Shown here: positions 8,906-18,700 of the stretch, piece after piece
Layout: each line of letters starts with the position of its first letter
Numbering within the stretch: the first letter of the stretch is position 1
Assembly (NCBI GenBank): GCA_018433525.1
Contig: JAHDRA010000031.1
Span: 1-64,000, forward strand
Source: Paludibacteraceae bacterium
Lineage (GTDB): Bacteria; Bacteroidota; Bacteroidia; Bacteroidales; Paludibacteraceae
Direction: 5' to 3'
DNA: 64,000 nt
Made by a program: the position numbers and the translations under genes
Notes under the pieces: generated by a model
What the model saw: the letters and a program-made list of their open reading frames with translations, nothing else
The model's database searches: none
What the model was told of the DNA's origin: nothing

Positions 8906-10786
8906 ATGATAAACGATTCTTTACAGAACAGAAGATACGTAATTGCAGGCATCATTTCTGTAGTCATTGCCCTGTACATCATTCGTTTGTTCTCTATTCA
9001 GGTAATAGAAACAAAATATAAACAGGGAGCAGTCAGCAATGCATTTCTGAATAAAACACTTTATCCGCCCAGAGGTTTAATTTATGACAGAAATCAAAAC
9101 TTGCTGGTTTACAACAAACCTGCCTATGACATAGCCGTCATCATGCGCGAAATTCACGACTTGGACACGCTGGCATTTTGTCGTGCTCTGAATATAGACC
9201 AAACGTTTTTCAATAAACGAATGGCCGAAATCAAGGACAGAAAAAAGAATCTTGGCTATTCTGCCTATACCCCGCAATTGTTTTTGACTCAACTCGATAT
9301 TCAGGATATAGCTACCATTCAGCAAATGATGTACAAATTTCCGGGATTTTACATCCAAAGCCGAACTTTGCGCGAATATGCCTATCCTTATGCCGCACAC
9401 GTTTTGGGAAGTATTGGAGAAATTTCACAATCGCGATTGGATGAAGACAACTATTATGTTAGAGGCGATTATGTTGGAAGAGATGGGTTGGAATACACCT
9501 ACGAAAAAGATCTCAGAGGAGAAAAAGGAGTTGAAGTCTTGCTGCGTGATGCAAAAGGCAGAATAAAGGGAAAATACGAAAACGGGAAACACGATGTGGC
9601 ATCCAAAACAGGGAAAAATCTTATTACGACGCTTGACATACAGCTTCAAATGCTGGGAGAACAGTTGTTGAACGGGAAAATAGGTGGAATTGTTGCCATC
9701 GAACCCAAAACCGGCGAAATATTGGCTATGGTTTCCAGTCCTACTTTTAATCCTTCTTCACTTGTGGGAAGGCAACGAACAAAAAATTACATAAAACTGG
9801 CAAATGACCCTGCCAAACCTTTGTTGAATAGGGCTACACAAGCGCAATACTCACCCGGTTCTACCTTTAAAACTATTCAGGCACTGGTATGTCAGCAAAT
9901 GGGAGGAATCGATACGAAAACGCTTTTTCCTTGTAATGGACCTGCATCCTCTCCCATCAAATGCACGCATCATCATGGTTCACCGGTTAATTTGCTTAAT
10001 GCTATAGAGCAAAGCTGCAATCCTTATTTTTGGGGAGCTTTTCGTACCACATTGGAAAAAGACGGATACGGCGAAAAAAACAAAAATTTTAAGCGAAATT
10101 ATCAAATCTGGCGAAGTTATGTATTAAGTTTCGGCTTTGGAAAAAAATTCACCGATGGCGACATCTATCAGCAATCTTCAGGCAATATTCCCACCGAAAA
10201 ATATTTCAATCGCTATTTTGGGGAAACCGGATGGAGAGCAATGACCATTCGATCATTAGCCATTGGTCAGGGTGAAATTCTTGTTACTCCTCTTCAGTTG
10301 TCAAATGCCATGGCTATTATTGCCAACAAGGGTTATTTCGTTACTCCTCATCTCAACAAAGCCGACTCGTTGTTAAATAGAGTTCATCGTACCAGCGTGG
10401 AAAAAAATTATTTCGACATAGTAGATGAAGGAATGTGGCGGGTTTGCGAATTTGGAACAGCGCGACACTACAAAGTTCCCAATTTGTCCATGTGCGGAAA
10501 AACAGGAACCGTACAAAACAGTCGGGGAAAAGATCATTCTATTTTTGTTGGATATGCGCCAAGAGAAAATCCCCAAATTGCAATAGCCGTTGTGGTGGAA
10601 AATGCGGGATTTGGAGCAACATGGGCGCTCCCAATTGCCAGTTTAATGATTGAGCGATATATTAACGGAAAAATCGAACGTACCGATTTGCTGGAACGAA
10701 TTGCATCGGCAACTCTTTCAGCTTCCGCAACTAGATTAACAAATAAAACCAATCTTACAGATTTTATCAATGGCCAGGACTTCTAA
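8906..10786 (+). CDS. mrdA: Penicillin-binding protein 2 (elongasome transpeptidase)
   Basis: 626-residue class B PBP that cross-links peptidoglycan during cell elongation. There is one N-terminal transmembrane helix (about residues 10-30), followed by the pedestal/dimerisation domain with PPRGLIYDRN and SIGEISQSRLDED. In the transpeptidase domain the nucleophile Ser319 lies in SPGSTFKT, the SxN motif is SCN near residue 371, and the KTG triad is Lys532-Gly534 in CGKTGTVQN. It starts 3 bases after the mreD stop and overlaps rodA by 17 bases, implying translational coupling with its glycosyltransferase partner. Confidence 0.95.
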   Translation: MINDSLQNRRYVIAGIISVVIALYIIRLFSIQVIETKYKQGAVSNAFLNKTLYPPRGLIYDRNQNLLVYNKPAYDIAVIMREIHDLDTLAFCRALNIDQTFFNKRMAEIKDRKKNLGYSAYTPQLFLTQLDIQDIATIQQMMYKFPGFYIQSRTLREYAYPYAAHVLGSIGEISQSRLDEDNYYVRGDYVGRDGLEYTYEKDLRGEKGVEVLLRDAKGRIKGKYENGKHDVASKTGKNLITTLDIQLQMLGEQLLNGKIGGIVAIEPKTGEILAMVSSPTFNPSSLVGRQRTKNYIKLANDPAKPLLNRATQAQYSPGSTFKTIQALVCQQMGGIDTKTLFPCNGPASSPIKCTHHHGSPVNLLNAIEQSCNPYFWGAFRTTLEKDGYGEKNKNFKRNYQIWRSYVLSFGFGKKFTDGDIYQQSSGNIPTEKYFNRYFGETGWRAMTIRSLAIGQGEILVTPLQLSNAMAIIANKGYFVTPHLNKADSLLNRVHRTSVEKNYFDIVDEGMWRVCEFGTARHYKVPNLSMCGKTGTVQNSRGKDHSIFVGYAPRENPQIAIAVVVENAGFGATWALPIASLMIERYINGKIERTDLLERIASATLSASATRLTNKTNLTDFINGQDF

Positions 10787-12218
10787 TATCAAATACGACT
10801 GGATAACCATCATTTACTACGTTTTGCTGGTTTTTATGGGTTGGCTTAGCATTTATGGTGCAAGTTACGACTTCGAACATCCGGCAATTTTTGACTTCAG
10901 TCAGCGTGCAGGGAAACAATTTATTTGGATACTGACGGCTTTCGGCATTGCAGGCATTCTATTGCTAATTGATGACCGGATTTACAACTATTTCAGCTAC
11001 TTTATTTACGGATTCACTATTTTATTGCTTATTGCCACAATTTTTGTTGCTCAGGACATCAAAGGTTCGCGTTCGTGGATTGTCATAGGTCCCATTAGCT
11101 TTCAGCCTGCCGAAATTGCAAAAATGTCCACATCTCTTGCGTTGGCCAAGTTTATGAACACATATGGTTTCAAATTGCGATCGTGGAAAAACTTGATTCC
11201 TTTGTTGGTAATCGTATTTATTCCTTTGATTCTCATTATGCTGCAAAATGAAACCGGATCGGCTCTGGTTTTTTTGTCGTTTTTTCTGATGTTCTATCGA
11301 GAGGGAATGAATGGAATTGTTTTATTGATTGGTGCTTTAGCTGCATTTTTCTTTGTTGTGGTTATTCGTTTCAGCATCGTTCCAATTGCCTTCGGCACAG
11401 GCACATTGGGAATTGTTTTGGCTATGACGTTAATTATTGTTGGACAGTTTATATATGCTTATTTTTTTGTTAAAAATAAAAAAGAAGCGCTTTATTTGTT
11501 GGGTGGAAGTTCATTGGTTGCTTTGGTTGCCTATCTGCTTAGTCTGAAATTTAAAGTGAATTTCAATTCGGTAGCTTTTTTCACAGTGCTGGCTTCCTGC
11601 GTATACTGGATGGTGATGGAGCTGAAATTTCGCCATAAAAAGTTCCTTTATCTTTCGCTGATTTCACTTGGTTTTTCACTTTTCAGTTTTTCGTCAGATT
11701 ATATTTTTGAAAAGACACTCGAACCGCATCAACAAACCCGTATTAAAGTTTTGCTGAATATGGAAAACGATCCTATGGGAGCGGGTTATAATATCAATCA
11801 GTCGAAAATTGCCATTGGTTCAGGTGGTTTTTGGGGAAAAGGTTTTTTGAACGGGACCCAAACCAAATTGAAATACGTTCCCGAACAGGATACCGATTTC
11901 ATTTTTTGTACCGTTGGAGAAGAGCATGGTTTTTTCGGTTCCACGATAGTACTTATTTTATATTGGCTTTTTCTGATGAGACTTATAAGTATTGCCGAAC
12001 GGCAGCGAGAAACCTTCAACAGGGTATATGCATATTGTGTAGTGAGTATTTTCTTTTTCCATATTATGGTTAACATTGGTATGGTACTCGGCATTATGCC
12101 TGTTATTGGGATTCCTTTGCCATTTTTCAGTTATGGCGGCTCTTCCTTGTGGGGTTTTACGATTCTACTTTTTATTCTTTTGCGACTCGACGCTTCAAGA
12201 TTTGAACATATTCATTGA
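10770..12218 (+). CDS. rodA: Peptidoglycan glycosyltransferase RodA (SEDS family)
   Basis: 482-residue SEDS-family protein that polymerises lipid II together with PBP2. About ten or more hydrophobic helices are visible. Family blocks are GSRSWIVIGPISFQPAEIAK (with the conserved Glu after P-A), QNETGSALVFLSFFLMFYREGM containing the essential acidic region, MGAGYNINQSKIAIGSGGFWGKGF with the large periplasmic loop, YVPEQDTDFIFCTVGEEHGF, and the C-terminal GIPLPFFSYGGSS. It is longer than E. coli RodA because of extra helices in the middle (about residues 190-310), a common Bacteroidota feature. Confidence 0.95.
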   Translation: MARTSNIKYDWITIIYYVLLVFMGWLSIYGASYDFEHPAIFDFSQRAGKQFIWILTAFGIAGILLLIDDRIYNYFSYFIYGFTILLLIATIFVAQDIKGSRSWIVIGPISFQPAEIAKMSTSLALAKFMNTYGFKLRSWKNLIPLLVIVFIPLILIMLQNETGSALVFLSFFLMFYREGMNGIVLLIGALAAFFFVVVIRFSIVPIAFGTGTLGIVLAMTLIIVGQFIYAYFFVKNKKEALYLLGGSSLVALVAYLLSLKFKVNFNSVAFFTVLASCVYWMVMELKFRHKKFLYLSLISLGFSLFSFSSDYIFEKTLEPHQQTRIKVLLNMENDPMGAGYNINQSKIAIGSGGFWGKGFLNGTQTKLKYVPEQDTDFIFCTVGEEHGFFGSTIVLILYWLFLMRLISIAERQRETFNRVYAYCVVSIFFFHIMVNIGMVLGIMPVIGIPLPFFSYGGSSLWGFTILLFILLRLDASRFEHIH

Positions 12219-12319
12219 TACAAATCAATAATATTTTTTATATTTACGCCGATATTTTGGATAATTTATTGAATCAACACTTATATTCGTTTTTATTAAA
12301 ATCCATTGAAAACAATATT

Positions 12320-13060
12320 ATGAAAAAGTTAATTATCATTTCATTGCCGCTTATTTTATTTTTATTTTCTATGAAAGCGTCATCCCAAAAATTTGAAAAA
12401 GACGTATTTTCCACATCAGCGGGAAATTTAACAATCACGTTTATCGGACATGGAACATTGATGTTTGAAATCGACAATAAAGTTATACACATTGACCCCA
12501 CTGCCATGTTTGCCGATTATTCTACTCTTCCCAAAGCCGATTTGATACTTATTACACATGAACATGCCGATCATTTCGATATGGCTACCATCGACAAAAT
12601 CAGTAAAAAGGAAACCGAAATCATTCTTACCACAACCTGCAAAAATCAACTGCAAAAAGGAAAAGTTATGAAAAACGGGGACTCTTACAATTGGAAGAAG
12701 TTTATTCATATTCAAGCTGTTCCGGCTTACAACATTCAGCACAAGACAAATACTGGCCAACTCTTCCATCCCAAAGGGCAAGGAAACGGTTATATATTAA
12801 CGTTTGGAAATTTTAAAGTTTATGTGGCCGGCGACACCGAAAACATACCTGAAATGAAATCTTTGAAAAACATTGATGTAGCTTTTCTACCCATGAACCT
12901 GCCCTACACAATGACGCCCAAAATGACCGCCGACGCAGCCCTTAGCTTTATGCCAAAAATTTTATATCCCTATCATTACGGTAATACCGATACAAACGAA
13001 TTGGTAAATCTGCTGAAAAACAGACCCGAAATTGAAGTGAGAATTCGAAAGTTGAATTAA
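12320..13060 (+). CDS. Exported metallo-beta-lactamase-fold hydrolase
   Basis: 246-residue protein with an N-terminal signal peptide (MKKLIIISLPLILFLFSMKA) and a compact metallo-beta-lactamase fold related to UPF0173/UlaG. Metal-binding motifs are THEHADHFD (HxHxDH), the asparate in VAGDTENIPEM and the late histidine in YPYHYGNTD. Substrate is unknown; relatives include lactonases and general metal-dependent hydrolases. The ATG at 12320 is chosen because it gives the signal peptide; a longer frame from 12215 lacks one. It lies 101 bases after rodA and may be a separate transcription unit. Periplasmic location distinguishes it from typical cytoplasmic UPF0173 members. Confidence 0.75.
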   Translation: MKKLIIISLPLILFLFSMKASSQKFEKDVFSTSAGNLTITFIGHGTLMFEIDNKVIHIDPTAMFADYSTLPKADLILITHEHADHFDMATIDKISKKETEIILTTTCKNQLQKGKVMKNGDSYNWKKFIHIQAVPAYNIQHKTNTGQLFHPKGQGNGYILTFGNFKVYVAGDTENIPEMKSLKNIDVAFLPMNLPYTMTPKMTADAALSFMPKILYPYHYGNTDTNELVNLLKNRPEIEVRIRKLN

Positions 13061-13127
13061 GATTGATTTATAAAAATGTTTCTCTTCTAAACAAAAATAT
13101 TGTTTCACAAATTAAAAAAACAATTCC

Positions 13128-13823
13128 ATGAAAAACAGAATCGTTGAAGCAGCCATTATTGCTGTTGGAATAATTTGTCTGGGACTCTGCATCCGAAACG
13201 GCATTAAAATTTTCTCACAAAAAGACCGCGCAGTGGAAGTAAAAGGACTTGCAGAAATGGAAGTTCCTGCCAACAAGGTGATTTGCCCCATTCTTTACAA
13301 GGATTTGGGAAATGACCTTGCTCAGCTTTATGTAGATATGAATAAAAAGAATCAGGCCATTATTTCTTTCATAAAGGAAAACGGAATTCAGGAAAATGAA
13401 ATATCACTTTCGGCACCGGAAATTGTGGACATGGCAGCCGAAAGATTTGTAGAAAATAAATCGCCTTATCGATACAATTTGACTTCGGTCATTACAATTA
13501 GCACACCAAATGTGGATAAGGTACTTGCTTTAATGTCGCGTCAAGCTGAACTTCTCAAGAAAGGAATAGCTGTTACGGTCAACAATTACAGCGTTCGATA
13601 CGAATATACGAAACTGAATGAAATTAAGCCCCAAATGATAGAGGAGGCAACAAAAAACGCTCGAAAAGCAGCCGAAAAATTTGCCAAGGATTCAGGGAGC
13701 AAATTAGGAAAAATTAAAAGCGCCACTCAGGGTCAGTTTATTATTTCCGACAGAGACGAGAACACGCCTTACATAAAAAATGTCCGCGTTGTTTCTACCA
13801 TAACCTATTATTTGGAAGACTAA
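13128..13823 (+). CDS. SIMPL domain protein (DUF541)
   Basis: 231-residue protein with one N-terminal hydrophobic segment (about residues 7-26) and a SIMPL/DUF541 domain facing the periplasm. Family features are VEVKGLAEMEVPANKVIC near the start, SAPEIVDM, the YEYTKLNEIKPQMIEEATKN block and the closing VRVVSTITYYLED. Homologues include E. coli YggE, which is linked to lower oxidative damage; the biochemical role is unknown. It follows the exported hydrolase by 67 bases in the same direction. Confidence 0.85.
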   Translation: MKNRIVEAAIIAVGIICLGLCIRNGIKIFSQKDRAVEVKGLAEMEVPANKVICPILYKDLGNDLAQLYVDMNKKNQAIISFIKENGIQENEISLSAPEIVDMAAERFVENKSPYRYNLTSVITISTPNVDKVLALMSRQAELLKKGIAVTVNNYSVRYEYTKLNEIKPQMIEEATKNARKAAEKFAKDSGSKLGKIKSATQGQFIISDRDENTPYIKNVRVVSTITYYLED

Positions 13824-14078
13824 AAAATTTTTTATAATTATCCGTATTGCGATATATTATAATGATTATCCGCAATGATTTTTATTGTAAATTCTTGACT
13901 TGAAATCGGAGTGTAGTTTACGGCAGCAATAAGCAATCTGTAGAAGATAACTTCTTGAAAATAACGTTAATTGAATTTATCTCAGAACCAATTTGTTTAC
14001 TAAAACTGCTAAAATAGAGTAAACTGAAAAGCGAAAAAATCGTTGTTCTCGAAAACTTGTGTTATTGACGACATGCAC
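13824..14078. other. Intergenic stretch between convergent genes, no gene seen
   Basis: AT-rich sequence between the SIMPL gene and the sod terminator. A short inverted repeat (ATTGCG ... CGCAAT) occurs near 13852-13877, but no open frame, RNA gene or IS trace is recognisable. Confidence 0.5.
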
Positions 14079-14116
14079 AAAAAAAGGTAACGTTTAGCAT
14101 ATTACCTTTTTTTTAA
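14079..14116 (-). terminator. Terminator of the exported SOD gene
   Basis: On the minus strand AAAAAAGGTAA pairs with TTACCTTTTTT around a loop of about 9 bases and ends in a T run, 21 or more bases after the stop codon. The symmetric A/T runs could also end transcription from the plus strand. Confidence 0.8.
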
Positions 14117-14136
14117 AAAAATCAAAGTGAAGAAAT

Positions 14137-14811
14137 TTACTTTTCAATCAGTTTTTCAACTTCTTTCCAATTTACCACATTCCAAAAGGCTTTGACATAG
14201 GATGCTCGTTTTGACTGATATTTCAGATAATACGCATGTTCCCATACATCGAGCGTCAAAACCGGCTTTCCTTTTACCGAAGAAAATGGCATTAAGGTAT
14301 TATCCTGATTGGAAGTGGAAATGATTCTCAATTTTCCTGAAGATTCTTTTATCAGCCATGCCCATCCTGAAGCAAATTGTCCTAATGCAGCTTTTTCAAA
14401 TTCGTTCTTAAAATTATCGATGCTGCCGAAATTTTTAATCAGTATTTTTTCGAGTTTGGGAGAAATGGTTGTGGAACCGGCCGGTGCCAGCATCGACCAG
14501 AAAAGACAATGATTGTAATAACCTCCACCATTGTTGCGTACCGACAATTGAATATCAGCAGGCAATTCGTTTATATTTTCCAACAATTCTACGATATCCT
14601 TCTTGTAAAGTTCAGGATATTTTTCGAGTGTTTTATTCAAATTGTTTGCGTAAGTCGCATGATGGTTGTTGTAGTGAATGTACATGGTTGTACTGTCAAT
14701 ATACGGTTCAAGATCGCTGTAGCCATAATCAAGTTTTGGAAGCTGAAATTGTCCGAAAGCCATGACCATAGCTCCAAATAATGCTATGAATGATAATGTT
14801 AAGGATTTCAT
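14137..14811 (-). CDS. Exported superoxide dismutase, Mn-type residues
   Basis: 224-residue Fe/Mn superoxide dismutase with an N-terminal signal peptide (about residues 1-21, MKSLTLSFIALFGAMVMAFG then Q). Metal ligands are visible: His in the HYNNHHATYANNL block, His in GGGYYNHCLFW, and Asp and His in LDVWEHAYYL. The NNGGGYYNH form and the Gln in STSNQDNTLM are the residues usually found in Mn-type enzymes. The ATG at 14811 is preferred because it exposes the signal peptide; upstream in-frame codons are AT-rich leader. An exported SOD would detoxify superoxide outside the cytoplasm. A second, signal-less SOD lies at 36793. Confidence 0.88.
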   Translation of the reverse strand: MKSLTLSFIALFGAMVMAFGQFQLPKLDYGYSDLEPYIDSTTMYIHYNNHHATYANNLNKTLEKYPELYKKDIVELLENINELPADIQLSVRNNGGGYYNHCLFWSMLAPAGSTTISPKLEKILIKNFGSIDNFKNEFEKAALGQFASGWAWLIKESSGKLRIISTSNQDNTLMPFSSVKGKPVLTLDVWEHAYYLKYQSKRASYVKAFWNVVNWKEVEKLIEK

Positions 14812-15010
14812 TTTTATAATGTTTTTAGAGTTATTATATTTATAAACAACAGACTTATTTCCTTTGTTCAGTGATGAAAAAAAATCTATAAGGTTGATGC
14901 CATTTTTTACCATCATGGAAGTCGGCTTTTCTTCCTTTTAACGTTGTAATTGTAATTTTTAATCAAATACAGCGTTATTTTAATCAGTACTTCTGTCAAT
15001 GGGTTGGAGG

Positions 15011-15041
15011 TTGTCTTTTGGAGCGTATGTAAATAAATTTG
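15011..15041 (+). promoter_or_regulatory. Promoter of ruvA(-sprA)
   Basis: A TTG at 15011-15013 and a perfect -7 box TAAATTTG at 15034-15041 are 20 bases apart, the usual Bacteroidota spacing. The -7 box ends 39 bases before the ruvA ATG. Confidence 0.6.
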
Positions 15042-15080
15042 TATTTTTACACACAAAAACTCTTTTTTAAGTTTTGTCGG

Positions 15081-15671
15081 ATGATTGATTATATTAAGGG
15101 GCAAATAGTTGAGTTGACCCCAACTTATGTGGTGCTGGAGGCAAACGGACTGGGATATTTCATTTCAATCCCTTTGCCGGCCTATACTTTATTGAGTCAT
15201 CAATTGGAAGCAAAGCTTTTTGTGCACGAAGTAGTGCGGGAAGATGCTTATTTGTTTTTTGGTTTCATTACCAAAAAGGAGAGAGAAGTTTTTCAACTTT
15301 TAATTTCCGTTTCGGGCATAGGCGTAAATACTGCCAGAATGATTATGTCTTCTTATTCGGTAGAAGAAATTCAGGAAATAATTGCCGCCGGCAATGTGTC
15401 GGCGCTGAATGCCATTAAAGGCATTGGCAGCAAAACGGCCCAGCGTATTATTGTGGATTTGAAGGACAAAATTTTAAAAGGGAAAGATGATGGTGGTTCG
15501 CTGTCTTTGCTTTCCGACAAAAATGCCCAAATAAAGGAAGAGGCAGTGTCAGCATTGGTCATGCTTGGTTTTCCGGTCGGTGCTTCGCAGAAAGCAATAG
15601 AAAATATCTTGAAAGAACAGTCTCAGCTTGAAGTTGAACAATTGATCAAAATGGCCCTGAAAATTTTGTGA
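15081..15671 (+). CDS. ruvA: Holliday junction branch-migration protein RuvA
   Basis: 196-residue RuvA, the tetrameric DNA-binding subunit that holds Holliday junctions for the RuvB motor. The N-terminal OB fold begins MIDYIKGQIVELTPTYVVLE and includes REDAYLFFGF. Two helix-hairpin-helix motifs follow, LISVSGIGVNTA and NAIKGIGSKTAQRIIVDLKDK, and a C-terminal three-helix domain (about residues 150-196) contacts RuvB. The ATG at 15081 is the canonical start; a 14-residue upstream extension runs into the promoter region. It sits 79 bases before sprA, an arrangement also seen in other Bacteroidota. Confidence 0.95.
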   Translation: MIDYIKGQIVELTPTYVVLEANGLGYFISIPLPAYTLLSHQLEAKLFVHEVVREDAYLFFGFITKKEREVFQLLISVSGIGVNTARMIMSSYSVEEIQEIIAAGNVSALNAIKGIGSKTAQRIIVDLKDKILKGKDDGGSLSLLSDKNAQIKEEAVSALVMLGFPVGASQKAIENILKEQSQLEVEQLIKMALKIL

Positions 15672-15750
15672 GGGTCAGCAAAATTTGAAATTCAAGAAAA
15701 CTTCATTTCAGTGAAGACAAATTGTTAAGAACAAGGAATAGAAATTTTAT

Positions 15751-18700
15751 ATGACAAATAGAAAAAAATCATCTTCGATTTTTGTTTATTTCGGTATTTT
15801 TTTGAGTTCGACAGTTGGATTTGTTTATGCTTCCCTGCAACAACCCGTTCCGGCCGAAACCCGTTCCAATGCTCTGAAACAGCAAGATTCCGTTCAGCAA
15901 CATTTTCCTGTCAAAAAATTGGTGCAGGATACCTACGAAGATATCACTGCTACTTACCCTCTCGACGCACCCGTTCCTTCAAATATTAAAACGGAAATTG
16001 AGTACGACCCCTCAACAGCCAGTTATATTTTGCGTACTTATTTGGGAAACATCGAAATAGCTACTCCGTTTCGAATGACGGAACAGGAATATCTCGATTA
16101 TTCCGGAAGGCAAGAAATGCAACGTTATTGGTACGAAAAAAATTCTTCTGCACAACAAAACGTTGAAGACAAATTCAGTGTTACGGACATGAAATTCGAT
16201 ATTGGCCCTGCCGATAAAATATTTGGTCCCGGTGGAGTTCAAATCAGAACACAAGGTTCTGCAGAAATTTCTATGGGTTTCAAAACCAACAAAATCGACA
16301 ATCCGGCATTGACTGAGCGGATGCGCAAAAGTACTATTCTCGACTTTGACGAGAAAATTCAGATGAATGTAAATGGCAAGGTTGGCGACAAGGTGAACTT
16401 CAATATGAATTACAATACCGAGTCGAGTTTCGATTTTGACCAGAAATTGTTAAAACTGAATTATAAAGGCAAGGAAGACGATATCATTAAAAACATTGAA
16501 ATTGGTAATGTCAGCATGCCGTTAAACAGTTCTCTCATTACCGGAAGCACGGCACTGTTCGGTGTTAAAACCGATTTGCAGTTTGGCAAGTTAAGCATTA
16601 GCGCCGTAGCTTCTCAGCAACAATCGCAGACGCAAACCGTAAGTTCAAAAAGAGGAGCACAAACTACCGATTACGAAATTGGTATTGATGATTATGATGA
16701 AAACCGGCATTTCTTTTTGGGACACTATTTCAGAAACAATTTTGAAAATGCCATGAGCAAGCTCCCATTTGTAACTTCAGGTGTTACCATTACACGTGTT
16801 GAAGTTTGGGTAACCAACAAACGTGGAAATTATGATCAGGCAAGAAACATTGTTGCATTTATGGATTTGGGGGAAACACAGCGACTTGACAATCATTATT
16901 GGAATGTGCTTTCATCCACATCTTTACCACAAAACAAAGCCAATTCTCTTTATGATGAAGTTACTTCTATTCCTAATGTTCGCGACATACGGCAGACCAA
17001 CAATGTACTTTCTTCTCAATATGCCGCCGATAGTATTTTTGGAGGAGAAGATTACGAAAAAATTGAAAGTGCCCGACGGCTCGATCCTTCGGAATATACC
17101 TTGAATTCTTCTTTGGGTTATATTTCGTTACGTACCGCTTTGAATCCCGATGAAGTGTTGGCTGTTGCCTATGAATATACTTACGGAGGACAGGTTTATC
17201 AGGTAGGAGAATTTTCTACCGATGCTGTAACTGCTCCGAATGCTTTGATTGTTAAACTTTTGAAAAGTACTGCACAGTCTCCTTCACTTGCCACTTGGGA
17301 TTTGATGATGAAAAACGTCTATAATTTGGGCGCTCTGCAGATTCAACCAGAAAATTTTCAGTTGGATATTGTTTATCGAAACGATTCGGTGGGAACCGAT
17401 CTGAAATATATTACCGAAGGAAACATACAAAATCAGCTTTTGCTGCGTGTGATGAATCTCGATCGGCTTAACACAAAAAATGCAGCTCAGCCCGACGGAA
17501 AATTTGATTATGTGGAAGGCTACACTGTCCTTTCTTCCAGCGGAAGAATTATTTTCCCTGTGCTCGAACCTTTTGGTTCCCATTTGCGGAAAGCGATTGG
17601 CAATGATCAGATTGCCGAAAAATATGTTTTTCAGGAACTTTATGATTCTACATTGGTAGCGGCTCGTGAATACAGCGAAAAAAACAAATTTCGTATTGTG
17701 GGAGAATACAAGGCCAGTTCGGGAAACGAAATTCGGCTGAATGCCATGAATATACCGCGAGGCTCCGTTACCGTAACGGCAGGTGGAGTTACTCTTGTTG
17801 AAAATGTTGACTATACTGTTGATTACACGATGGGAACGGTCAACATTATCAATACTTCCATTTTGGAATCAGGTAGCAATATTGATGTCAAATTGGAAAA
17901 TCAGTCGATGTTCAGCATGCAACGAAAATCGTTGGTAGGCACACATTTGGAATATCAGTTCAATCGTGATTTTTCGTTGGGTGCTACCGTGATGCATCTT
18001 TCCGAAATGCCTTTAACCACTAAAGTCAACACAGGCGATGAACCCATTTCCAATACCATTTGGGGGCTCAATACTTCGTGGAGAAAGGAATCTCAATGGC
18101 TCACCAACCAGCTCGACAAGCTGCCTTTTGTTAATGCCACCAAGCCTTCAACATTGGCTCTGAACGCCGAATTTGCCCAGTTGATTCCCGGACATTCAAA
18201 TGTTATCAGTTCGGCGGGGCTGGCCTATATCGACGATTTTGAATCGACCAAAACCACCATAGACCTTCATTATCCGGTATTCTGGCATCTTGGCAGCACG
18301 CCTTTTGACCCCAATGGTGGACTTTTTCCTGAAGCCGCACTGAGCAACAATGTGGATTATGGTAAAAATAGAGCCTTACTGGCATGGTACTATGTGGATC
18401 CGATATTGAATGCCAACAGTCGTAATACTCCCGAAAATTTAAGAAACAATCTGGAATCACAATCCAATCATTTAACGCGCAATGTGTTGGAAGAAGAAAT
18501 TTTTCCGAATAAAGAAAGGCTTGCAACGCAAACATCCCGAATGACCATTATGAATCTTTCCTTTTATCCTAACGAAAGAGGTCCGTACAATCTAGACTGG
18601 GAAGGCATAAATGAAGATGGTTCGTTGAAAAATCCCGAAAAAAGATGGGGTGGTATCATGCGTAAACTGGACGTAACGGATTTTGAAAATTCCAACATAG

